Shown piece after piece: positions 1 through 7,734 of a stretch of 64,000 nt of DNA. A program made the position numbers and the translations under genes. Source of the stretch: Microbulbifer marinus (GTDB taxonomy: Bacteria > Pseudomonadota > Gammaproteobacteria > Pseudomonadales > Cellvibrionaceae); assembly GCF_900107725.1 (NCBI RefSeq), contig NZ_FNQO01000001.1:1728458-1792457 (forward strand), given 5' to 3'. Below the pieces are notes generated by a model, which had not been told where the DNA came from, did not search any database, and saw nothing but the letters and a program-made list of their open reading frames with translations. Every line of letters begins with the position of its first letter. Within the stretch, counting starts at the first letter, position 1.

Positions 1-11
1 GTGCCATCACC

Positions 12-51
12 ACATAACAATCACAGGTAGTTTACGCTGCGTGCGCTATGC
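12..51 (+). other. Possible partial or degenerate attC site
   Basis: The heptamer ACATAAC at 12-18 followed by AATC is identical to the start of the better attC-like site at 375. It is partly complementary to GCTATGC at 45-51 (five of seven pairs), with TCAC/GTG also pairing inside. A canonical attC ends in GTTRRRY, whereas this has GCT, and the 40-bp span is shorter than known attC sites. It may be a degenerate site closing a preceding cassette, or only its remnant at the window edge. Confidence 0.25.
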
Positions 52-65
52 TGGGGGACATATTT

Positions 66-380
66 ATGAGTAAAAAAGAAGAAGTTAAAGTTCTTGAAGC
101 TGTATTAAAGAAGTTTACAAATACTCAAAAACCCATGATCCAAAAATGGTGGTTTCAAATTGCATTGTGGATTATTTTTTCGTCTTTTATCGCCATGGGT
201 ATCGCGCTTCACAAAAACAATTCTATACCTGACTTTGTGTATATGATTTGGATCATGATATTGGGGGCAGCTGTAGGCATCGCTGCAATGCTCAAGGTGT
301 CAGCTAGACAGTGGCCAATGTTGCTTCCACATATTTCAAAAAAGAGTATAGAGTCACGGCTCGATGAACTAAACACATAA
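66..380 (+). CDS. Small two-helix membrane protein in a probable integron cassette
   Basis: This encodes a 104-residue protein of unknown function. The start at ATG 66 is preferred because GGGGGA lies about eight bases upstream; an in-frame ATG at 48 lacks this. The N-terminal ~35 residues are charged (MSKKEEVKVLEAVLKKF). Two hydrophobic segments follow, at about residues 37-52 and 62-79, so it is probably an inner-membrane protein. Base composition is clearly AT-rich, unlike the GC-rich genes that follow. Its TAA stop lies inside the first box of an attC-like site, as is usual for integron cassette ORFs. The plus orientation implies that the integrase, if present, is to the left of the window. 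I do not recognise a family. Confidence 0.7.
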   Translation: MSKKEEVKVLEAVLKKFTNTQKPMIQKWWFQIALWIIFSSFIAMGIALHKNNSIPDFVYMIWIMILGAAVGIAAMLKVSARQWPMLLPHISKKSIESRLDELNT

Positions 381-465
381 CAATCGCCTGTTGTCGCCCT
401 TTCGACGTCGGCACGGCCTTTCCGCTGTTCCATATCTCCAGTTCACCCAAAACAGGGCGTTAAGA
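375..465 (+). other. attC-like recombination site (integron cassette end)
   Basis: ACATAAC at 375-381 (R'' type) and GTTAAGA at 459-465 (R' type, consensus GTTRRRY with the last base off) bound a 91-bp element. Inside them CGCCTGTT (385-392) is complementary to AACAGGGCG (451-459) except for one extra base, matching the extrahelical base typical of attC stems. The ORF stop overlaps R''. After 466 the sequence changes to ordinary GC-rich chromosome with minus-strand genes and shows no further cassette, so this is probably the last attC of an array. Confidence 0.6.
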
Positions 466-537
466 TATTAAGGAAAAGCCTTCACTGACGAGCTGCAGTA
501 AATGCTTCCCATCAGACTTGCTCTCGGCGCTCTTACA

Positions 538-1428
538 TCAGGCCGGCGCACCAGTGCCACTGCGGGCGATCAGTTCGAGGCCGGGGCGACCGCACCAGTA
601 GCCGTCGACACCGGGCGGCAACAATTCCGTATCCAGATCGTCGCGGCGGGCGCAGTCAAAGGCGTCAATAATCTGCTCCATCTGCTGCCACTGTGGCGAC
701 AGGCGCAGGATATCGATGCCGAGCTCACACAGCTGCTTGTAGTGGCGCAGCAGGTTGGTGGGCTCCCCGGACAGCGTCTGGATACCGTTGATCACGAACA
801 GCTCCTCGCCTTCCTGGGATGCCAGCGGCAGGCCATCGGGGTATTCCATACAGCGGTAATCGCAGTTGTCCTTGTCGAGCCCGAGGTGGCGGGCGGTGAA
901 GCAGCGCGCCGAATAGGCCAGCGGCATATGGCCGTAGGCAAACACTTCGACTTCGGGCCTGCTGTCGCAGGCGTTCAGCACCTCTCCCAGTTGCCGCGCA
1001 CTCATTTCCACCGGCACCGTCCAGCGCGTCATACCCAACGACATCAGGTGTGCCAGCGTGTGCTGGTTGTAGATATTGACCGCCGGACCGCAGGCAAACG
1101 GCAGGCCGGCCTCCGCCAGCAGCTGTACCGCCGACAGATCGTTGGCCTCGACCAACAGCTGGCCGTTGTCACAGATCTTCCGCACCCAGTTGAAGTCGGC
1201 ATTCGACTCCAGCAGCGTCAGCGTCGACAGCACTATCTGCTTGTCGGAAACCTCCGCCAGTTGCTGTGCCAGTTCCAGCCAGTCGGCGGCGCGCAGCTGG
1301 TGGCGCTTGCCGCACACCACTTCACCCAGATAGACGATATCCAGCGGCGTGGACAGCATTTGTTCGTAGAATTGATTGATGTCGGTGCGTTGCCAATAGT
1401 ACTGCGCCGGTCCCAGAGCGAGCTGCAT
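538..1428 (-). CDS. ubiV: O2-independent ubiquinone hydroxylation protein UbiV (U32 family)
   Basis: This 296-residue U32-family protein was formerly called YhbV. In E. coli UbiU and UbiV form a heterodimer carrying one [4Fe-4S] cluster each, needed for hydroxylation of the ubiquinone ring without oxygen. Cysteines at residues 39, 176, 189 and 193 reproduce the C-x12-C-x3-C spacing and the early Cys39 of the known UbiV cluster ligands. It starts 10 bases after the ubiU stop and is last of the ubiT-ubiU-ubiV unit. Its placement beside nitrate reductase genes fits a role in supplying quinone during nitrate respiration. No clear terminator is visible before the integron end. Confidence 0.93.
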   Translation of the reverse strand: MQLALGPAQYYWQRTDINQFYEQMLSTPLDIVYLGEVVCGKRHQLRAADWLELAQQLAEVSDKQIVLSTLTLLESNADFNWVRKICDNGQLLVEANDLSAVQLLAEAGLPFACGPAVNIYNQHTLAHLMSLGMTRWTVPVEMSARQLGEVLNACDSRPEVEVFAYGHMPLAYSARCFTARHLGLDKDNCDYRCMEYPDGLPLASQEGEELFVINGIQTLSGEPTNLLRHYKQLCELGIDILRLSPQWQQMEQIIDAFDCARRDDLDTELLPPGVDGYWCGRPGLELIARSGTGAPA

Positions 1429-1438
1429 CTTGTGTCCT

Positions 1439-2434
1439 CTACTGCCAGGGGCGATCGTAAGCGCCCAGAGTGGTTTGCTTGCCTTCGGAGTTCTTCGATA
1501 GTGTGTCGCGCCAGCTGTCCTTCACCGAGAAATCCGCACCGCGCTGCAACACCTCGTCGATCGCCTCGCGCCAGGTGCGCACTATTTGCGCGACATAGGC
1601 GGGGCTGCGCTGCCGGCCTTCCAGCTTGATCGCCTGGATACCGGCCGCCTTGAGTTCGGGCAGCAACGCCATACTGTTCAGGCTGGTCGGCTCTTCGAGC
1701 GCGTGCTGGCGCTTGCCGTCCACGATAAAGCGGCCCTTGCACAGAGTCGGGTAGCCGGCGTTTTCGTTCTCGGCGAAGCGATCGATCAGCACGCCGTTCA
1801 GCCGCGTCTCCAGGCCGCCCGCCGCGTTGCGCCATTCCACCGTCTTGGCCGGCGAACAGACGCCGTTCTGGTTGGGGGACTCGCCGGTGACATAGGAGCT
1901 CAGGTGACAGCGCCCCTCGGCCATGATGCACAGGCTGCCGAAACCGAACACCTCCAGCTCCACCTTGCTCGCGGCCGCCAGTTGCTGTACCTGCTTCAGT
2001 GACAGCACCCGTGGCAGTACCGCGCGGCGGATACCGAATTGCTGGCGATAGAATTCCAGCGCCGGCGCGCTGGTGGCAGAGGCCTGCACCGACAGGTGCA
2101 GGGCCAGTTCAGGATGCCTCTCCCGCGCGTAACCCATCAGGCCGATATCCGCCAGGATCACGGCGTCCGCGTTGAGACCCGCCGCGCGGTCCACCGCCGC
2201 CTGCCAGCGCGCAAAGCTGTCTGGCTTGGCATAGGTATTGATGGCGACAAACAGCTTCCTGCCGCGGTTGCGTATCCGCTCCAGCGCGCGCAGCGCATTC
2301 TTGTCATTGAAGTTGAGGCCGCCGAAGTTGCGCGCATTGGTTTCATCGTTAAAGCCGATATAGACCGCGTCCGCACCGTTATCGACGGCGGCCTCCAGTG
2401 CCGGGAGGCTTCCGGCCGGGCATACAAGTTCCAT
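1439..2434 (-). CDS. ubiU: O2-independent ubiquinone hydroxylation protein UbiU (U32 family)
   Basis: This 331-residue U32 protein (formerly YhbU) is the partner of UbiV. It begins with the typical MELVCPAGS and contains Cys169, Cys176, Cys193 and Cys232, the same positions as the [4Fe-4S] ligands described for E. coli UbiU. Family knowledge places it in anaerobic ubiquinone synthesis together with UbiV and the lipid-binding accessory protein UbiT. It lies 12 bases downstream of ubiT and 10 upstream of ubiV, so the three are very likely co-transcribed. No oddity is seen; length and cysteine pattern are standard. Confidence 0.95.
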   Translation of the reverse strand: MELVCPAGSLPALEAAVDNGADAVYIGFNDETNARNFGGLNFNDKNALRALERIRNRGRKLFVAINTYAKPDSFARWQAAVDRAAGLNADAVILADIGLMGYARERHPELALHLSVQASATSAPALEFYRQQFGIRRAVLPRVLSLKQVQQLAAASKVELEVFGFGSLCIMAEGRCHLSSYVTGESPNQNGVCSPAKTVEWRNAAGGLETRLNGVLIDRFAENENAGYPTLCKGRFIVDGKRQHALEEPTSLNSMALLPELKAAGIQAIKLEGRQRSPAYVAQIVRTWREAIDEVLQRGADFSVKDSWRDTLSKNSEGKQTTLGAYDRPWQ

Positions 2435-2446
2435 AGTTATTCCGTA

Positions 2447-2932
2447 TCAGTTGGCAACCACTGCCGCCAGCTCGGCGGCGATCAGTTCCAGCCCGCGCTG
2501 GGCCCATTGCGGTATGCGACTGCGATCGAGCGCATCCAGGCGGTTCTTCACCGTCAGGCCGATTTCCGTCTGCCCGCCGAGAGATAACCGGCGCTGGAAG
2601 AACAACGTGTCCGGATCTTCGCGGCCGCTGGCAATGGCGAGAAAGTCGGCGCTATTGGCGGAGATGGTCGAGTCCGCCGGCACGCCCGCGGGCGCGCGTA
2701 CGAACTGGTCGCCGCGCTTGCTGACGCGAAGCCGGATACCCAGGTCCGTTACGGTGACTTCCAGTATCTGCTCGTCGAGAAAGTCGAACAGCCCGTCTTC
2801 CAGCTCTTCTGACAGCTGTGTATTCAGCAGCTTGATGAATGCGACTTCGCCCGGCCACTTGGGCAACAGCGGCAGGATTTTGCAGCCGAACCGGTAACCG
2901 ATACGCGAGATTGATTTACTGACCGCTAGCAT
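2447..2932 (-). CDS. ubiT: Ubiquinone biosynthesis accessory factor UbiT (SCP2 domain)
   Basis: This 161-residue SCP2-domain protein (YhbT family) heads the ubiTUV unit. UbiT is known to bind quinone precursors or phospholipid and is needed for anaerobic ubiquinone synthesis. I chose ATG 2932 because GGAGGGG lies directly upstream on the minus strand; the longer reading frame begins in sequence rich in Arg and His with no SCP2 similarity. The 239 bases between this start and the upstream DGC gene stop suggest an independent promoter. I found no convincing FNR site there by eye. Confidence 0.85.
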   Translation of the reverse strand: MLAVSKSISRIGYRFGCKILPLLPKWPGEVAFIKLLNTQLSEELEDGLFDFLDEQILEVTVTDLGIRLRVSKRGDQFVRAPAGVPADSTISANSADFLAIASGREDPDTLFFQRRLSLGGQTEIGLTVKNRLDALDRSRIPQWAQRGLELIAAELAAVVAN

Positions 2933-3170
2933 TTCCCCTCCATGCTCGTCGGTTGAATGATGGCGGCGCGGCTCCGCCCCTCCACATGGCGGAGAGAAAC
3001 GGAGCACGCCGAATGATCATGCGCGAGAACGGTATTTCCGCTCTTCGTCAAAAGCAGCTTTTTGTCAGCAGATTATTTTTGTAGCAATTGCTCCATTCGC
3101 TCAGACTGCACCGCTAACAGGAAATATTTGGAAAACCGGCGTCAGACGACCGCGCCGGCGGACGGCCGGT

Positions 3171-3554
3171 TCACCGCGATACCAGCGCCGCCACCCGCGG
3201 CACGATCACCGTATTCCAGATCCGCGCCACTTCGTCCGCCGAGGTATCTGCATGCATTACCTTGCGCACGCCCTCACGGGACAGGTCCACGTGCAAATCC
3301 GGCTCTACGCCGTGGCGCCGCAGGCAGTTGCGGGCGCAGTGCAGCGGGCAGCCGTCCAGCACGATTTTGCGGCGCTCGGATTTGGCGATCCTCACCAGGG
3401 CCTCCACATCGCCGCCCACTCCGGCGACACAGGACATTTCCGCCAGCTCTTTGCGATCGAGTCGCACCGCCAGCGTATTGGCCAGCTGCGCGGTGCTGGA
3501 ACATCCGGAGCAGGCATAGACCAGCGGCAATTGCCGGTAATTCTTATTAGTCAT
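3171..3554 (-). CDS. DGC-domain putative zinc- or metal-binding protein
   Basis: This 127-residue cysteine-rich protein starts at ATG 3554 with AGGAAAG upstream. Cys pairs are seen in VYACSGCSS near the N-terminus, SCVAG in the middle and DGCPLHCARNC, which includes the Asp-Gly-Cys that names the DGC family. Members are annotated as putative zinc-binding proteins and no reaction is established. It is the last gene of the operon headed by narG, 47 bases after the UbiH/UbiM-like gene, so it is probably expressed under nitrate respiration. A metal or Fe-S chaperone role is only a guess. Confidence 0.8.
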   Translation of the reverse strand: MTNKNYRQLPLVYACSGCSSTAQLANTLAVRLDRKELAEMSCVAGVGGDVEALVRIAKSERRKIVLDGCPLHCARNCLRRHGVEPDLHVDLSREGVRKVMHADTSADEVARIWNTVIVPRVAALVSR

Positions 3555-3601
3555 CCGCGACTTTCCTTTGTTTGCCGTTACCGGATAGTTTTGGCCGGCG
3601 C

Positions 3602-4765
3602 TCAGCGGGTCAGTTGGTGAGTAATGGCCCTTCGGATCGGTGAAAAATTGTTGCTCACCCGCAGCACCGCCTTGCGCAGTAATTTGGCCGGCCAGCGCTC
3701 GTCGGTGAACAGGCCGACAACGCGGTTGGTGCCCTGATAAATCGGCAGTGATTCCAGCCGGTGAATAAACTGATACTTTGCCAGTGCCCTGCCCTGCGCA
3801 TTGCTCTTGCGCAGGCTGGCGGGGCGCTGCAACTGACGCGCCAGCGAGTCCGCGCTGGCCAGCCCCAGATTGAACCCGTGTGCGGTCACCGGGTGCATGC
3901 CCACTGCCGCATCGCCGATCAGCGCCATCCGCTCGGTGTAGAAATTTTTCGCATAGACCGCCACCAGCGGGTAACTGAAGCGCTTGCCGACACTGGCAAC
4001 GGAGCCCGGCGCGTCGCCGCTTTCCCGCGCCACGTGGCCGGCGAAATCTTCGTCGGACAGCGCCATCATTTCGCCACCCTTGCTGGAGGGCACAGTCACC
4101 ACCGCCGACGACAGGTGTGTGTCCGCCAGCGGCAACAGCGCCAGCGTGGAACCGTAGCGGAAGCACTCGCGGGCAATATTTCCATGCGGTTTTTCAGTGC
4201 GCACGCGCCCGACGACGGCGACGCGGCCGAAGTCGCGCATGTCCGCGCCGATACCGGCCATTCTGCGCGTGTCGGAAAAGCGGCTGTCCGCTGCCACCAC
4301 CAGCGCAGCTTCGAGCTGCTCGCCGCTGTCGTACTGCAGCGCGCGACTGTCATCGCCGAGCGTGGTAGCGACGACGGTAGTGCGGTCGATAAAGCGGACA
4401 TTCTGCTGCGCACACACTGCGGCGTAGAGGGCGCGACGGATAGCCGCGTTCGGCACTATATAGCCGAGTGGACCGCGGCCGCGGTCGTCGAACTGTAGAC
4501 AATAGGGGGAGCGACCGTTCACTACCTGCGCCGATGCCAGCTCACTGACTTCGTCGGCCTGCAGCCGCTGCCAGACACCGAGGCTCTTCAGCAGGCGTAC
4601 CGATTTGTGCGTCAGGGCGATCTCGCGCCCGTCATCCTGCGGAGCCGCCAGGTCCTCGCGGGACTGTCGATCAATCAGTGCGATCTGGTAGCCGCGATTG
4701 GCGAGAAAGGCGGCAAAGGCGAGCCCGGCCGGGCCCGCGCCGATAACGGCAATATCGGTGTGCAA
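3602..4765 (-). CDS. FAD-dependent ubiquinone-pathway hydroxylase (UbiH/UbiM family)
   Basis: This 387-residue flavoprotein monooxygenase has an N-terminal dinucleotide fold (AVIGAGPAGLAFAAFL) and a C-terminal FAD motif, GDAAVGMHPVTAHGFNLG. That form of the motif resembles UbiM-type more than classical UbiH. The start is taken as TTG 4765, preceded by GAGGAGCAGG; upstream codons are Arg-rich and overlap the carbonic anhydrase gene. The family hydroxylates the ubiquinone ring using O2 and NAD(P)H. It lies 13 bases after the carbonic anhydrase gene in the nar operon. An O2-using enzyme in an anaerobic operon is odd; it may act at low oxygen or on another substrate. Substrate position cannot be read from sequence. 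Confidence 0.8.
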   Translation of the reverse strand: MHTDIAVIGAGPAGLAFAAFLANRGYQIALIDRQSREDLAAPQDDGREIALTHKSVRLLKSLGVWQRLQADEVSELASAQVVNGRSPYCLQFDDRGRGPLGYIVPNAAIRRALYAAVCAQQNVRFIDRTTVVATTLGDDSRALQYDSGEQLEAALVVAADSRFSDTRRMAGIGADMRDFGRVAVVGRVRTEKPHGNIARECFRYGSTLALLPLADTHLSSAVVTVPSSKGGEMMALSDEDFAGHVARESGDAPGSVASVGKRFSYPLVAVYAKNFYTERMALIGDAAVGMHPVTAHGFNLGLASADSLARQLQRPASLRKSNAQGRALAKYQFIHRLESLPIYQGTNRVVGLFTDERWPAKLLRKAVLRVSNNFSPIRRAITHQLTR

Positions 4766-4778
4766 AATGTCCTGCTCC

Positions 4779-5447
4779 TCAGGCAACCTTGATCGGCGAT
4801 GGCTCCTGCGCTTGCGAGTCCTCGTAGACGTGATAGATGGACGGCACGCCGCTGCGATCATCGGTGCGCACCCCCAGGTTGCGAATCAACCCGTCGCCGA
4901 TATCGTAAATCCAGCCGTGCAGGCTGAGTTTTTGCCCGCGATCCCAGGCGTGCTGCACGGTCTTCGTCTTGGCCAGGTTCTGCACCTGCTCGATGACATT
5001 CAGTTCGCACAGGCGCACCAAGCGATCCCGATCATTCATTGCATCGAGATCGGCGGCATTTTTTGCGTACACTTCCTTGATATTGCGCAACCAGTTGTCC
5101 ACCAGGCCGCACTCGTCGTGGCCCATGGCCGCGCGCACGCCGCCACAGCCGTAGTGACCGCAGACGACCACGTGTTCCACACCCAGTACATCGACGGCGT
5201 ACTGCAGCACCGACAGGCAGTTCAGATCGGTGTGGACGACCAGGTTGGCGATATTGCGGTGCACGAACAGTTCGCCCGGCGCCATGCCGACGATCTGGTT
5301 GGCGGGCACGCGCGAATCGGAGCAGCCGATCCACAGGTATTTCGGTGCCTGCTGTTCGGCCAGGCGAGCAAAAAAGTCCGGATCGTCCCGCAAGCAGGCC
5401 GAGGCCCACTCGCGGTTGTTGAGAAAAACGCGATCAATTTCCGCCAT
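4779..5447 (-). CDS. can: Beta-class carbonic anhydrase
   Basis: This 222-residue enzyme interconverts CO2 and bicarbonate in the cytoplasm. The beta-class zinc site is visible: CSDSR supplies Cys, the catalytic Asp and Arg, and GHYGCGG supplies His and the second Cys. Length is normal for Can. Its start overlaps the end of the upstream isomerase gene by 14 bases, indicating translational coupling within the narG operon. Why a carbonic anhydrase should be co-transcribed with nitrate reductase is not obvious; pH or bicarbonate balance during anaerobic growth is a possible reason. The gene symbol assumes orthology with E. coli can. Confidence 0.93.
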   Translation of the reverse strand: MAEIDRVFLNNREWASACLRDDPDFFARLAEQQAPKYLWIGCSDSRVPANQIVGMAPGELFVHRNIANLVVHTDLNCLSVLQYAVDVLGVEHVVVCGHYGCGGVRAAMGHDECGLVDNWLRNIKEVYAKNAADLDAMNDRDRLVRLCELNVIEQVQNLAKTKTVQHAWDRGQKLSLHGWIYDIGDGLIRNLGVRTDDRSGVPSIYHVYEDSQAQEPSPIKVA

Positions 5448-6273
5448 CTTCCGCTACCCGTTCCACATCGAGCATATCGATACCACTGATATCCGCCGCG
5501 CAAACCAGCTCGGTCAGAAACACATCGATCATCTGCCGGCGCAGCTTCTCCTGCAGGTAGTCACCGATTTTTTCCTCGACATAGGAAAACTCCAGCGGCC
5601 GCCCCGGCTCCAGCTGTTCGACATAGATCAGGTGCCAGCCGTATTTGGTCAGCACCGGCTTTTCCGCCAGGCCAGTGCCACCGGCGAACACCACTTCCTC
5701 GAACGGCGCCACGGTATCGCCGGGGCCGACCTGGCCGAGGCTGCCGTCGGCGTCGCGGGAGGAGCAGTCCGAGTGCTGGCGGGCCAGTTGCGCGAACTGC
5801 AGCAGCGGATCCGGCGCGTTGCGGACTTGTTCCAGCAGTGCCTCGGCAACTTTCTGCTGGCGCTCGTGGGCCCCTTCGTCATCGGGCTTCACCGCCAGCA
5901 GGATATGGCGCACCTCGGCCAGCGGCTGCGAGGTGAACTTTTGCCGGTTCGCGGCAAAGTAGTCGTAGCGCTGTTCGCGGGTCGGCTTGAGCTGCGGCAC
6001 TTCCCGCTCGAGCAGCTGGTCGATCGCGCGGTCGAAGTCCTCGCCGCCCATATCGGTATCGCTGTCGCACAGGCCACACTCGGTGGCGCGCTCGCGCAGC
6101 AGGTCGGCCAGCACCAGCGACCGCGCCGCTGCGTAGATGGCCTCCCGCGGCGTGGCCGCGGGGTGATATTGCATCTCGGCGTAGATCTCCTGATCCGGAA
6201 TGCGCCGGCCGTTTACCAGCACCGGCCCCAGGAACAGCTGATCGCTTGCATCGCTAGCCAACAGTGCGCTCAT
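5434..6273 (-). CDS. PpiC-type (parvulin/NifM-like) peptidyl-prolyl isomerase
   Basis: This 279-residue protein has an N-terminal helical region (1-125) and a parvulin domain at about 130-250. Family signatures include EVRHILLAV, FAQLARQHSDCSS, GSLGQVGPGDTVAPFEE and TKYGWHLIYV. NifM-like isomerases of this type follow narI in pseudomonads and presumably help maturation of the nitrate reductase or another partner. There is no signal peptide, so it acts in the cytoplasm. It starts 15 bases after narI and overlaps the carbonic anhydrase gene. The substrate protein is not known from sequence. Confidence 0.88.
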   Translation of the reverse strand: MSALLASDASDQLFLGPVLVNGRRIPDQEIYAEMQYHPAATPREAIYAAARSLVLADLLRERATECGLCDSDTDMGGEDFDRAIDQLLEREVPQLKPTREQRYDYFAANRQKFTSQPLAEVRHILLAVKPDDEGAHERQQKVAEALLEQVRNAPDPLLQFAQLARQHSDCSSRDADGSLGQVGPGDTVAPFEEVVFAGGTGLAEKPVLTKYGWHLIYVEQLEPGRPLEFSYVEEKIGDYLQEKLRRQMIDVFLTELVCAADISGIDMLDVERVAEDGGN

Positions 6274-6288
6274 GACAACCTCCCGGCC

Positions 6289-6987
6289 TTACAGGCTGCT
6301 TGTGGATTTGGCCCGTACGACCTGGTAGTTGCGGCGGAAGTACTGCACCGGCACGCTCCATACGTGTACCAGGCGGCTGAACGGGAACACCACGAACAGG
6401 GTCAGGCCCAGGAACACGTGCAGCTTGTAGATCACGTGCACACCGCTGATCGCCGCCGCCGCTTCGGATCCATTCAAGGTGACGATGGACTGCGCCCAGG
6501 TCATCAGCTTCAGCATTTCCTCACCGTCCATATGGCCGGCAGATACGAAGATGCTCAGCAGGCCGAGGATCAGCTGCACATACAGCATCAGCAGGATGGT
6601 GATGTCCATACGTGAGGAGGTGGCGCGCACACGCGGGTTGGTCAGGCGGCGGTGCAGCAGAATCGTCATGCCGATAAAGCAGACCACCCCAAACAGTCCC
6701 CCGGCCCCCATCGCCAATGCCTGTTTGGTTGACGCCTCGACGCCCAGCATGTGCCACACCGCCTTCGGTGTCAGCAGGCCGACAAAGTGGCCCGCGAGAA
6801 TCGCCAGCACACCGATGTGGAACAGGTAACTGCCCACACGCAGCTTTTTCTTTTCCAGCAGCTGGCTGGAACCGGTGCGCCAGGTGTACTGGTCGCGGTC
6901 GTAACGGATCAGACTGCCCACCAGAAAAACCGTGAGCGCGATAAACGGATAGATTCCGAAGAAAAGTGTATTGACGTAATTCATCAT
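6289..6987 (-). CDS. narI: Respiratory nitrate reductase gamma subunit (cytochrome b)
   Basis: This 232-residue integral membrane subunit oxidises quinol and passes electrons through two b hemes to NarH. Five hydrophobic segments are visible. Likely heme-ligating histidines occur in LFHIGVLAILAGHFVG and in IYKLHVFLGL with a later RLVHVW. It follows narJ by 21 bases and precedes the PpiC-type isomerase by 15. Together with narGHJ it encodes a complete membrane-bound, cytoplasm-facing nitrate reductase. Confidence 0.96.
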   Translation of the reverse strand: MMNYVNTLFFGIYPFIALTVFLVGSLIRYDRDQYTWRTGSSQLLEKKKLRVGSYLFHIGVLAILAGHFVGLLTPKAVWHMLGVEASTKQALAMGAGGLFGVVCFIGMTILLHRRLTNPRVRATSSRMDITILLMLYVQLILGLLSIFVSAGHMDGEEMLKLMTWAQSIVTLNGSEAAAAISGVHVIYKLHVFLGLTLFVVFPFSRLVHVWSVPVQYFRRNYQVVRAKSTSSL

Positions 6988-7008
6988 TAACTCCTAAGCG
7001 TCACCGGT

Positions 7009-7722
7009 TTATCCGGCAGTGCGGTTGCCCGCATCGACCCACGTGATGGACTTGTCGTCCCTGAATTGCGCCGCGCTGGGGCGCTGCACACTCTGTTCAC
7101 AGGCGCTGCCCTGGGCGGCGGAGAAGCTGACTGCCTCCTCTTCCCAGATCTTGTCCAGCGCCTCCGGCGTATCGTCGCGCTCCTCCTTGGCTACCTGTTC
7201 CGCGAGACCGTCGCGGTCGACCTCGACACCGGCGAAATCCACCAGCGCATCGACCAGTTCCGCGTACACGGACTCCTTGTCGCGCAGGCGTGCGGCCAGC
7301 AGGGCGAGAACGTGCGAGATCTCTTCCAGCCATTCGCGCGCGCCCTCTTCCTGGGTCGCGCAGAACTCAAGATACGTGGGCAGGTAGTCCGGCAATTCGC
7401 GCTCGGCGAGTTCTAGGCCGGCACTGCGGTACTGCTTGAGCAGCTCCACCATGGCCTGACCGCGATCGCGGGACTCGCCGTAGATATGCTCGAAGATATG
7501 CAGCGACACCGCGCGGCCGCGCTCGAACAGGCCGTCGTACTCGCTCTGCCAGTCGAGCAGATCGCGGCACTCGTAGTGCGCGACAAAACACAGCAGTTTG
7601 TCGCGCATCGCCGGCGTCAGATCCTTGGACTCCGCAATAAAGTACGTGAGCTCCGGCAGATGCTCGGCGAGAGCATCGTCCGGATAGTCCAGCAGGCGGG
7701 AAATCAGCTGAAGGGTTTTCAT
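7009..7722 (-). CDS. narJ: Nitrate reductase assembly chaperone NarJ
   Basis: This 237-residue cytoplasmic chaperone of the TorD/NarJ family is required to insert molybdenum cofactor into NarG and attach NarGH to NarI. The family pattern is visible from ISRLLDYPDDAL at the N-terminus through the central YLPTYLEF segment. The C-terminal ~40 residues are low in structure and rich in Ser, Gln and Asp. The gene sits between narH (12 bases) and narI (21 bases) in the standard order. Confidence 0.95.
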   Translation of the reverse strand: MKTLQLISRLLDYPDDALAEHLPELTYFIAESKDLTPAMRDKLLCFVAHYECRDLLDWQSEYDGLFERGRAVSLHIFEHIYGESRDRGQAMVELLKQYRSAGLELAERELPDYLPTYLEFCATQEEGAREWLEEISHVLALLAARLRDKESVYAELVDALVDFAGVEVDRDGLAEQVAKEERDDTPEALDKIWEEEAVSFSAAQGSACEQSVQRPSAAQFRDDKSITWVDAGNRTAG

Positions 7723-7734
7723 GACCTGCTCCTG

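Noticed and set aside
3602-4166. Long upstream extension of the DGC gene frame
   Set aside because: The extension is antisense-like frame-shifted reading of the hydroxylase gene; DGC similarity starts at ATG 3554 with its own ribosome site.
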